6,842 bases of DNA from Candidatus Bathyarchaeota archaeon (GTDB lineage: Archaea > Thermoproteota > Bathyarchaeia > Bathyarchaeales > DTEX01), in NCBI GenBank assembly GCA_003601725.1, contig PIYJ01000068.1, positions 1-6,842 of the forward strand. Direction: 5' to 3'. The position numbers and the translations under genes are program-made. Shown here piece by piece: positions 1 to 5,204 of this stretch. The notes under the pieces are model-generated. The model ran no database searches, had not been told where the DNA came from, and was given only the letters and a program-made list of their open reading frames with translations. Within the stretch, counting starts at the first letter, position 1. Each line of letters opens with the position of its first letter.

Positions 1-330
1 GGAGACGGAGAAATTTCTGGAACCGCTGTTGAGATGCCTGCGGAGGTAAAGATTAAGGTTGATGTGAAAGATGAGCCGCTTGGATGGCCGATGATTGAGA
101 ACAAAGATGAAGTTATGTTCGTGTCTACGACTAGAAATGGGGCGAGCTTGGAAAACGCGATAAGAACCGCCTTCTTAGAATTGGCGCTCTGGATAGAAAA
201 GAAATTCGACTTAAATCGCTTCGATGCTTTGATGCTTTGCAGCCAGATCGGCAAGATAAGAATCGGAAATTTATGGACTGCGGCAGCTAAGATTGAGAAG
301 AAATACTTAGAGGCCTTAATGGTTCGCTGA
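1..330 (+). CDS. Acetamidase/formamidase family protein, C-terminal part (5' end outside window)
   Basis: The reading frame is open from base 1 and ends at TGA 328-330, giving 109 residues that begin GDGEISGTAVEMPAEV. This glycine/acid-rich stretch followed by a beta strand is the signature of the C-terminal half of acetamidase/formamidase (FmdA/AmdA) proteins. The later SxxGKIRIGxLW region and the closing AAKIEKKYL also fit the family's C-terminus. Members are usually near 300 residues, so roughly the last third is present. They are cytoplasmic, metal-dependent hydrolases of short-chain amides, releasing ammonia and a carboxylate; the substrate of this one cannot be told from the C-terminus. 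An internal ATG at base 34 is not the true start because family-conserved sequence runs upstream of it to the window edge. The gene reads in the same direction as the hydrogenase operon but is separated from it by 233 bp and a T-rich end, so co-transcription is unlikely. Confidence 0.85.
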   Translation, partial: GDGEISGTAVEMPAEVKIKVDVKDEPLGWPMIENKDEVMFVSTTRNGASLENAIRTAFLELALWIEKKFDLNRFDALMLCSQIGKIRIGNLWTAAAKIEKKYLEALMVR

Positions 331-337
331 AGATAAG

Positions 338-353
338 AACTCCGAGGGGAGTT
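338..353 (+). terminator. Short hairpin after the amidase gene
   Basis: AACTCC (338-343) and GGAGTT (348-353) form a perfect 6-bp stem with a GAGG loop, starting 8 nt after the amidase stop codon. No T-run follows directly, so this may be a processing or 3'-end structure instead of a terminator proper. The T-rich stretch at 405-428 is the better termination signal. Confidence 0.35.
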
Positions 354-404
354 ACCTTAAGCTGGTTTGCATCAGGCGGAAGGCGAGATGCTCTTCGTCA
401 GTGG

Positions 405-428
405 TTTCCTTACGTTTTCTTCTTTTTT
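405..428 (+). terminator. T-rich transcription end of the amidase gene
   Basis: This pyrimidine-rich stretch contains TTTC, TTTT and a final run of six T (423-428). Archaeal RNA polymerase commonly terminates at such T-tracts without a stem. It lies 75 nt after the amidase stop and just upstream of the AT-rich promoter of the hydrogenase operon, which is the expected place. The call rests on base composition only. Confidence 0.45.
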
Positions 429-470
429 ATGATGATAAATATTAATATTTGCTACATTCCCATAAAATAC
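429..470 (+). promoter_or_regulatory. Putative archaeal promoter of the hydBGDA operon
   Basis: This is the most AT-rich stretch ahead of the operon. It holds the perfect AT palindrome AAATATTAATATTT (437-450) and a second TATA-like element CATAAAATAC (461-470). By the usual archaeal spacing of about 25 nt, transcription would begin near 470 or near 490, leaving a 5' leader of roughly 75-95 nt before the hydB start at 564. Which element is used cannot be decided by eye. The AT palindrome could also bind a regulator. Confidence 0.45.
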
Positions 471-522
471 TCCTTTGAAGAGAAAAACCGAAAAACGAAT
501 ATAGGAGATTTCTAAAGGAGTA
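468..522 (+). promoter_or_regulatory. Bulged hairpin in the hydrogenase operon leader
   Basis: TACTCCTTT (468-476) is the exact reverse complement of AAAGGAGTA (514-522). Just inside, AGAAA (481-485) pairs with TTTCT (509-513). Together they give a 14-bp stem with a 4-nt bulge (GAAG 477-480) on the 5' arm and a 23-nt loop. The 3' arm contains a purine-rich AAAGGAG that would be masked in the folded form, although no start codon follows it at a suitable distance. As DNA, the outer arms could instead be the two halves of a regulator site. Function is inferred only from the symmetry and the position. Confidence 0.4.
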
Positions 523-563
523 AGAAAGCGTTCGGATAGCTGACCTGTTAGAGGAAGCCGATA

Positions 564-1571
564 ATGTATAAAGTATTAGCGAATGAGAACCTGCCTGCCT
601 TCTTTGAGAGCTTAAAGAAGATAGGTAAAGTCTATGGGCCAGTGAAGGTAAGGGAGTCATCCTATGATTTCAGAGAGGTGGAATCCCTAAGCGAGGTGGA
701 TCTGACCTATACGAGGACGATGATTCCGCCGAAGAAGTTCTTTGTGAAACCGAAAGAGACAATCTTCGATTTCGATGAAGAGAAACTTGAATTTAAGGAG
801 CCGCCAGATGAGGAAGTGAAGGTGATCCTAGGCGTACATCACTGTGACATAAATGCACTTAAAATTCTTGACAGCATCTACATGGATGAAACCCCGGACA
901 AATACTACATTCAACGAAGAAACTCCTCATTCATAATAGGAGTCAGCTGCACTCCAGATGAGTACTGCTTCTGTAAATCCGTAGGAACGAGCTATGCTCA
1001 GGACGGGTTCGATCTCTTCCTCCACGAGATAAGCAGAGGTTACCTCGTAAGAATCGGAAGTGAAAAGGGCTACGAACTGATAAATGATAACAAGGATCTA
1101 TTTGAAGACGCGAAACCTGAGGATACGGAAGAATTCAAACAGAACGAGAAGGAACGCTTGGAAGCCTTCAAGCTTGAACTTAACGTTTCCGGCATCCAAG
1201 ATATGCTTGGCCTCTCCTACGAAGATCCTGTTTGGAAGGAAACGGCTGACGATTGCTTCGGATGTGGAACATGTAACCTGGTCTGTCCGACGTGCAGATG
1301 CTACGACGTAGTCGACTATGTAGGGCTGAGCTTAAAGTCCGGTGAAAGAGTTAGAAGATGGGATTCATGCATGCTTAGAAAACATGGGCTTGTTGCAGGA
1401 GGCTTGAATTTCAGACCGACCCGTGTGGAGAGGCTTCGAAACCGATTTAACTGCAAGGGAAGCTTCACAGACGGCTCATTAAGCTGCGTGGGATGCGGGA
1501 GATGCACCGTTTACTGCCCAGCTGGGATCAGTTTCGTTGAGGTTATGAAGAAAGTTCGAGGTGAACTGTAA
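564..1571 (+). CDS. hydB: Sulfhydrogenase I-like beta subunit HydB (4Fe-4S electron-transfer subunit, AsrA-like)
   Basis: This 335-residue protein is homologous to the beta subunit of Pyrococcus sulfhydrogenase and to subunit A of anaerobic sulfite reductase. It should carry electrons between the hydrogenase module and the HydG flavoprotein or a sulfur substrate. The C-terminal third has two ferredoxin-type cluster motifs: C231, C234, C237, C241 (with C244 and C246 close by) and C308, C311, C314, C318, each ending in CP. A central group, C94 (in HHCD), C129, C135 and C137 (in CTPDEYCFC), is typical of the family and could hold a further cluster. No signal peptide or membrane segment is visible, consistent with a cytoplasmic complex. 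The ATG at 564 is the only reasonable start: an in-frame TAG lies at 549-551, and GAGGAAG (551-557) sits 6 nt upstream as the ribosome binding site. It is the first gene of the operon, and its stop codon overlaps the hydG start by one base. Confidence 0.93.
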   Translation: MYKVLANENLPAFFESLKKIGKVYGPVKVRESSYDFREVESLSEVDLTYTRTMIPPKKFFVKPKETIFDFDEEKLEFKEPPDEEVKVILGVHHCDINALKILDSIYMDETPDKYYIQRRNSSFIIGVSCTPDEYCFCKSVGTSYAQDGFDLFLHEISRGYLVRIGSEKGYELINDNKDLFEDAKPEDTEEFKQNEKERLEAFKLELNVSGIQDMLGLSYEDPVWKETADDCFGCGTCNLVCPTCRCYDVVDYVGLSLKSGERVRRWDSCMLRKHGLVAGGLNFRPTRVERLRNRFNCKGSFTDGSLSCVGCGRCTVYCPAGISFVEVMKKVRGEL

Positions 1572-2455
1572 TGGTTAAAGATAATGTGCTTGCTCCAACC
1601 CCAGCTAAGATTCTGAAATCAGAGAACATGACAGAGATAGAGAAGCATATAGAGCTTGAGATTCTGGACAAGGAGATTGCCAAGAACTTCGTTTACAAGC
1701 CAGGTCAATTCGTAGAAGTCGGGGTCATGGGAGTAGGCGAAGCTCCAATCTCGATATGCGCAGCTAGGAAAAAAGAGGATCTTCTCGAGCTATGCGTAAG
1801 GAAGGTTGGAAGAGTAACAAACGCGATTCACAGACTCAATGTCGGAGACATCTTATGGATTAGAGGACCCTATGGAAACGGATTTCCAATGGAGAAGATG
1901 GAGGGAAGCGATCTTCTATTAGTGGCTGGTGGGCTTGGGATCGCTCCGCTTCGAGGGGTCCTTCAATACGCCTTAAGTAACAGAGAGAAGTACGGCACGA
2001 TAACAATCATGTACGGCATCAGATGCTATACTGCTATGCTGTGGAGGGATGAGTTTCTCCATCTCTTCTATGAGGGAGACAAAATTAACGTTGAATTCTA
2101 CCTTTCATATGAAGATTCATCGGATAGGCAATGCTACGAGCTTCAATGCGAAAGAAGCGATAGATGCATGCAAGGCGTCGTAACGAGGCTTTTCGGGCTT
2201 AAAGAGGTCGAGCCTGAAAACACGTACGCAGTGATCTGCGGTCCACCCATCATGTACAAGTTCGTCATACAAGAACTGATGAAGAGAAACTTCGATCCGA
2301 AAAAGATCTACATGACCCTTGAGAGAAGAATGAAATGCGGCGTGGGGAAATGCGGTCACTGCATAATTGGATCTGGAAAAAACATCAAGTACGTCTGTAA
2401 AGACGGGCCGGTCTTCACTTATTGGGACGCATTGAACACTAAAGGGATGATCTGA
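1571..2455 (+). CDS. hydG: Sulfhydrogenase I-like gamma subunit HydG (FAD/NAD(P)-binding, 2Fe-2S; AsrB-like)
   Basis: This 294-residue flavoprotein is the diaphorase part of the complex, moving electrons between NAD(P)(H) and the Fe-S subunits. Residues about 10-110 form the FAD-binding barrel, with PGQFVEV (44-50), EAPISIC (57-63) and GPYGNGFP (99-106). Residues 112-240 form the nucleotide-binding domain, with AGGLGIAPLR (119-128) and CGPPIMYK (223-230). The end binds a [2Fe-2S] cluster through C256, C261, C264 and C276 (MKCGVGKCGHC, then YVCKDGPVF), as in dihydroorotate dehydrogenase electron-transfer subunits. The ATG overlaps the hydB stop (TAATG), and GAGGTGA (1558-1564) lies 6 nt upstream, an ideal archaeal ribosome binding site. 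An unusual feature is a Cys-rich segment between the two NAD-domain motifs (C152, C188, C193, C199), apparently an insertion relative to the Pyrococcus protein as I recall it. Confidence 0.93.
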   Translation: MVKDNVLAPTPAKILKSENMTEIEKHIELEILDKEIAKNFVYKPGQFVEVGVMGVGEAPISICAARKKEDLLELCVRKVGRVTNAIHRLNVGDILWIRGPYGNGFPMEKMEGSDLLLVAGGLGIAPLRGVLQYALSNREKYGTITIMYGIRCYTAMLWRDEFLHLFYEGDKINVEFYLSYEDSSDRQCYELQCERSDRCMQGVVTRLFGLKEVEPENTYAVICGPPIMYKFVIQELMKRNFDPKKIYMTLERRMKCGVGKCGHCIIGSGKNIKYVCKDGPVFTYWDALNTKGMI

Positions 2456-2462
2456 AAAGAAA

Positions 2463-2467
2463 GGAGG
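2463..2467 (+). promoter_or_regulatory. Ribosome binding site that decides the TTG start of hydD
   Basis: GGAGG stands 10 nt before TTG 2478. An in-frame TGA at 2469-2471 excludes any earlier start, and the ATG at 2468 is in another frame and stops after two codons (ATG AAT TGA). The next in-frame ATG is beyond the conserved TGCGG cluster motif. TTG 2478 is therefore the only start that keeps the whole small-subunit domain. Confidence 0.7.
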
Positions 2468-2477
2468 ATGAATTGAA

Positions 2478-3287
2478 TTGGCAGAATCTGAGAAGCCTAA
2501 AATTGGAATATTCAGTCTGACAGGCTGCGGCGGAGATCAACTGATGATTCTGAACATGGAGCCTGTGCTTCTAGAGTTACTAAGCAGATTCGATATAAAG
2601 GACTTCCAAGAGGGGAGCAGCTACAAAGAAGAGGGCGAACTTGACATCGCCCTAGTTGAGGGGTCCGTCAGCACGAAGACTGACTTAGAAAGACTGAAAG
2701 AGATCCGGGAAAGATCTAAGATGCTTATCGCAATTGGTGACTGCGCGATCAGCGGCTGCGTTCAGGCGATGCGGAACGGCCAGATGAGCATGGCGGAGAG
2801 GATGAAAAAGGTTTACGGCGTAGATGAGGATTATTACGACGTGTTGGAACCTAAGGGTCTAAGCAGCTATGTAAAAGTTGATCTGGAAATCCCGGGATGC
2901 CCAATTGAGAAAGATGAGATATTACACGCAATCACATCACTTCTTCACGGCGACATGCCTGAGGGGATAGACTATCCGGTCTGCGTTGAATGTAAATTAA
3001 ATGGGTATCCATGCGTCCTAGTCGAGAAGGGAATGCCATGCTTAGGCCCACTCATCACTGCTGGATGCAACGCGAGATGCCCGGGGCTCGGCTTGGATTG
3101 TATCGGATGTAGAGGCCCAATACCCGAGGAGGCGAACGTTGCGGCTGAGGTTAAAGTCTTACTTGAGAAGGGATACGATGAGAAATACATCTTCAATAGG
3201 CTGAGATTCTTCGGGGGAAACTTTGAGGATGTCCAGAATCTGACGAAGAAGTTTTCCGAGAAAACTGAGAAGGAGGAGGAAGAGTAG
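2478..3287 (+). CDS. hydD: Sulfhydrogenase I-like delta subunit HydD ([NiFe]-hydrogenase small subunit)
   Basis: This 269-residue protein is the small subunit that carries the Fe-S relay from the NiFe site. The N-terminal flavodoxin-like part has the proximal-cluster region SLTGCGGD (C17 to D20), the EGSVST motif (61-66), GDCAISGC (C89, C94) and PGCPI (C141). The C-terminal part has eight cysteines in ferredoxin-like spacing (C169, C172, C179, C188, C197, C201, C208, C211), enough for the medial and distal [4Fe-4S] clusters. There is no twin-arginine signal, so the enzyme is cytoplasmic. The tail is a run of charged residues (KKFSEKTEKEEEE). The expected CxxC of the proximal site reads CxxD here, and a cysteine stands at position 94 where Gly is usual. 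The start is TTG, 22 nt after hydG, and the stop codon abuts the hydA ATG. Confidence 0.93.
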   Translation: MAESEKPKIGIFSLTGCGGDQLMILNMEPVLLELLSRFDIKDFQEGSSYKEEGELDIALVEGSVSTKTDLERLKEIRERSKMLIAIGDCAISGCVQAMRNGQMSMAERMKKVYGVDEDYYDVLEPKGLSSYVKVDLEIPGCPIEKDEILHAITSLLHGDMPEGIDYPVCVECKLNGYPCVLVEKGMPCLGPLITAGCNARCPGLGLDCIGCRGPIPEEANVAAEVKVLLEKGYDEKYIFNRLRFFGGNFEDVQNLTKKFSEKTEKEEEE

Positions 3288-4571
3288 ATGAAGAGAGTTA
3301 TCGAAGTTGAGGAGTTAACTCGAGTAGAGGGGCATGGGCGGATTGAAGTAGTCATTGAGGGAACCGAAGTAAAAGACGTGAAGATGGCGATATTCGAGGG
3401 GCCGAGATTCTTCGAAGCCTTCATCGAGTCAGTTCATTATGAGAAAGTGCCAGACATAATGAGGCGGATATGTGCTATATGCACCGCTTCTCATAGCTTA
3501 GCATCGATAAGGACCATAGAGAACGCCTTCGACGTGAAGGTGACCGAACAGACAAAGATTCTGAGAGATCTGCTTATACACGGAGAGATGATTGAGAGCC
3601 ACGCCTTACACGTCTTCATGCTTGCTCTTCCAGACTTTCTTGGATTTCCAGACGCGATTAGAATGGCCTCCAAATATCCGAAGGAGGTTAAGGCGGCTTT
3701 ACAGCTCAAACATGCGGGAAACATGGTTCATAACATCGTAAGCGGCAGAGAAGTTCACGGCATGAATGAACGGGTAGGCGGATTCAGCAAAGTACCCTCT
3801 GAAAAGGAATTGAAGGACATTCGGACAGCTATGGTTGCGACTAAGCCGACCGCCGAGCTCGCCGTGAAGCTCTTTGCTGAGGCTGAGATTCCAAAGTATG
3901 CTGAGTCTGAGAATACGCTGATGGCTCTGGATCCAGGTGAGAAGTTCGGTTTCATGGGAGATTACGTTCTCGTCTCAGATGGCACTCGACATCCAGTTCA
4001 GGATTATCTCAGTTTGACAAATGAACGGACGGTTAAGCATTCTCACGCGAAGTTCTCCTCTTACAAGGGATCCAGCTACATGGTTGGGGCTCTCCCAAGA
4101 ATCCTTCTCAACAAGGATAAGTTAGAGGGCACTGCTGCGGAGCTGTACGATGAACATAAGGATCTCTTGACCAGCAAGAATACTTTGATGAATAATTTGG
4201 CACAGGCGATTGAGCTTGTTCACAGCGTAGATCGATGCATAGAAGACATTGACATCCTGCTCAGCAACGGCCTAAAAGACGAGGGGCTCGTTGAGGTGGA
4301 ACCTAAGGCAAGCCGAGGAGTAGGAGCTGTAGAAGCTCCGAGAGGGATACTTTATCACGATTACATCTTCGATGAGAACGGCTGCATCGTAAAGGCGAAT
4401 GTTATAACGCCTACAGCTCAGAATGCCGCTAACATGGAGAAAGACTACAGGGTAGCCGCAGAGAGGATGATCAAGGAGCCAGATGAGAAGCTAGTGGAAG
4501 CCTTCGAGATAATAGCAAGAGCCTACGATCCATGCATCTCCTGCTCTGTGCATCTAACGAGAATCCGATAA
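3288..4571 (+). CDS. hydA: Sulfhydrogenase I-like alpha subunit HydA ([NiFe]-hydrogenase large, catalytic subunit)
   Basis: This 427-residue protein is the catalytic subunit that interconverts H2 with protons and electrons at a Ni-Fe site. Four metal-binding cysteines are intact: C62 and C65 in RRICAICTASHS, and C416 and C419 in DPCISCSVH. Other family marks are TRVEGHGRIE (11-20, with the conserved Glu14), GREVHGMNERVGGF (153-166), HSHAKF (251-256), VGALPR (266-271) and VEAPRGILYH (348-357). H422 is followed by only five residues (LTRIR), matching the short C-terminal peptide removed by the maturation endopeptidase in group 3 enzymes. The subunit order and the HydB/HydG partners point to group 3b (NAD(P)-linked, bifunctional sulfhydrogenase) over group 3a or 3c. 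The ATG directly follows the hydD stop, with overlapping GGAGG copies at 3272-3279, so translation is probably coupled. It is the last gene of the operon. Confidence 0.95.
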   Translation: MKRVIEVEELTRVEGHGRIEVVIEGTEVKDVKMAIFEGPRFFEAFIESVHYEKVPDIMRRICAICTASHSLASIRTIENAFDVKVTEQTKILRDLLIHGEMIESHALHVFMLALPDFLGFPDAIRMASKYPKEVKAALQLKHAGNMVHNIVSGREVHGMNERVGGFSKVPSEKELKDIRTAMVATKPTAELAVKLFAEAEIPKYAESENTLMALDPGEKFGFMGDYVLVSDGTRHPVQDYLSLTNERTVKHSHAKFSSYKGSSYMVGALPRILLNKDKLEGTAAELYDEHKDLLTSKNTLMNNLAQAIELVHSVDRCIEDIDILLSNGLKDEGLVEVEPKASRGVGAVEAPRGILYHDYIFDENGCIVKANVITPTAQNAANMEKDYRVAAERMIKEPDEKLVEAFEIIARAYDPCISCSVHLTRIR

Positions 4572-4598
4572 CAACCTAAACAGAATTAGCTCTCAGGT

Positions 4599-4640
4599 CT
4601 ATTTACCCCTATTTTTATTATTCCTTTATTCTTTTCAATT
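4599..4640 (+). terminator. T-rich transcription end of the hydBGDA operon
   Basis: This 42-nt stretch is very T-rich, with TTTTT at 4612-4616 and repeated TTT and TTTT groups. It begins 28 nt after the hydA stop codon. It has the composition of an archaeal stem-independent terminator and is the strongest such tract in the window. Confidence 0.6.
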
Positions 4641-4747
4641 AAGAAATTTTAGAGGAAAAATCTGATTCTTGCTTGCGAAACAAACTGTTATTCGCAGCGT
4701 CTCTTCAAAACATGATTTCCTATTAAGCTCATGTCTTTAATGGATAC

Positions 4748-4761
4748 AAAAATCTTTTAAG
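4748..4761 (+). promoter_or_regulatory. TATA-like promoter of the C/D box sRNA
   Basis: An A-run (4748-4752) followed by TCTTTTAAG resembles a BRE plus TATA box. Its centre near 4757 lies about 26 bp before 4783, just ahead of the C box at 4786. This spacing is what an independently transcribed sRNA with a minimal 5' end would need. Confidence 0.45.
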
Positions 4762-4780
4762 CCTTGAGTCTCAATCTTAA

Positions 4781-4846
4781 CGCGCATGATGAGGGACACA
4801 CCATTCTGAGCAAGAGTGATGATGAGATGGAGCGACACTGAAAGAT
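4781..4846 (+). ncRNA. Archaeal C/D box guide sRNA (2'-O-methylation guide), predicted
   Basis: All four boxes occur in the right order within 56 nt: C box ATGATGA (4786-4792), D' box CTGA (4806-4809), C' box ATGATGA (4819-4825, overlapping an alternative GTGATGA at 4816-4822) and D box CTGA (4838-4841). Guide lengths are 13 nt (4793-4805) and exactly 12 nt (4826-4837), and the D'-C' spacer is 9 nt (6 nt with the alternative C' box), all as expected for archaeal sRNAs bound by L7Ae, Nop5 and fibrillarin. By the D+5 rule the guides would direct methylation of a G in AAUGGUGUGUCCC and a G in UGUCGCUCCAUC. ATCTT (4774-4778) and AAGAT (4842-4846) could form a short closing stem. I cannot assign either target to a known rRNA or tRNA position from memory. 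The ends are approximate. Confidence 0.75.
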
Positions 4847-4904
4847 CCGTGAAGCCTGAATGTATCGCTTTATGAAGCATAAAAGAGAAGCGTCTCTCGC
4901 TGCA

Positions 4905-4924
4905 TATCTTTTCATGAAAAGATA
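4905..4924. repeat. Perfect 20-bp palindrome
   Basis: TATCTTTTCATGAAAAGATA equals its own reverse complement. It is the third of three adjacent hairpin-forming sequences after the C/D sRNA; the others are 4863-4881 and 4884-4897. It could be a dimer-binding operator, or a hairpin at the 3' end of a transcript. No gene starts close by on either strand, so an operator role is not obvious. Confidence 0.6.
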
Positions 4925-5028
4925 AAAACGGTCTACGGGCACAAGTAGAAATGGCATTCTCATCATTCATCGATATTAGGTCGTCACAGAACGGAAGTAA
5001 CACAGATCATTCCGAAAATATTACTTCA

Positions 5029-5037
5029 TTTATAAAG
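5029..5037 (+). promoter_or_regulatory. Isolated strong TATA-like element
   Basis: TTTATAAAG is a close match to the archaeal TATA consensus and is followed by A/T runs. It would place a plus-strand start near 5060. No reading frame follows on the plus strand; only the hairpin at 5115-5140 does. It may drive an unrecognised small RNA or be chance in AT-rich sequence. Confidence 0.3.
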
Positions 5038-5114
5038 AAATTTTTCCCGGTGCAAAAAAGAATATTTTATTGATCCGAAAAGCTTTTCCCCGCATCCTAG
5101 AGTTCGATAAGCTT

Positions 5115-5140
5115 CTCCGTGGTTTTCAGTAAACACGGGG
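5115..5140 (+). other. Bulged hairpin in intergenic DNA
   Basis: CTCCGT (5115-5120) plus GTTT (5122-5125) pairs with AAAC plus ACGGGG (5131-5140), giving ten pairs with one bulged G (5121), one G-U wobble and a 5-nt loop. It lies downstream of the TATA-like element at 5029 and would be part of any RNA made from it. No known RNA family is recognised. Confidence 0.35.
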
Positions 5141-5149
5141 TATCCTTGA

Positions 5150-5168
5150 ATTATTAAATAATGAAAAA
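5150..5168 (-). terminator. AT-rich end downstream of the winged-helix gene
   Basis: On the minus strand a run of five T (complement of 5164-5168) is followed by an AT-only inverted repeat (ATTATT/AATAAT, 5150-5162). It starts 37 nt after the stop codon of the winged-helix gene. This is typical of archaeal gene ends but is judged on composition only. Confidence 0.35.
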
Positions 5169-5204
5169 GCGATTGATTTCCCATTCTTAAGTGTGCTGAC
5201 AGGC

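Larger units (their letters stand above)
4572..5204. other. 633-bp region with no convincing protein gene
   Basis: Between hydA and the convergent winged-helix gene I find no protein-like reading frame. The longest open frames run on the minus strand across 4737-5003, are rich in Ser, Ile, Phe and His without any motif, and overlap the C/D sRNA. What can be seen, in order, is the operon's T-rich end (4599-4640), a hairpin TGCGAA/TTCGCA (4674-4696), a TATA-like box and C/D box sRNA (4754-4846), three hairpins (4863-4924), a 7-bp inverted repeat GAAGTAA/TTACTTC (4994-5027), a TTTATAAAG element (5029-5037), a hairpin at 5115-5140 and an AT-rich end for the minus-strand gene (5150-5168). Confidence 0.7.

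Noticed and set aside
429..435. ATGATGA resembling a C box ahead of hydB
   Set aside because: No CTGA box follows at guide distance and the surroundings are a promoter-like AT stretch.
564..2455. HydB and HydG as anaerobic sulfite reductase subunits AsrA and AsrB
   Set aside because: They are homologous to these, but the siroheme subunit AsrC is absent and a [NiFe] small and large subunit follow directly, so the sulfhydrogenase assignment is better.
2972..3424. 150-codon minus-strand open frame across hydD and hydA
   Set aside because: It is a shadow of two strongly supported hydrogenase genes and its translation is low-complexity Ser/Thr/Pro-rich.
4696..4897. Exact 9-nt direct repeat AGCGTCTCT (4696-4704 and 4889-4897)
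   Set aside because: A 9-nt match within a 630-bp region is expected about once by chance.
4953..4968. ATGATGA on the minus strand as a second C box
   Set aside because: No D' or D box lies at the proper spacing downstream on that strand.
4737..5003. Minus-strand open frames of 69 and 88 codons in the hydA downstream region
   Set aside because: The translations show no motif, are rich in Ser, Ile and Phe, and overlap the C/D sRNA; no ribosome binding site was seen.
5099..5112. tRNA T-loop-like TTCGATA in the intergenic region
   Set aside because: No flanking T-stem, anticodon arm or acceptor stem can be drawn.
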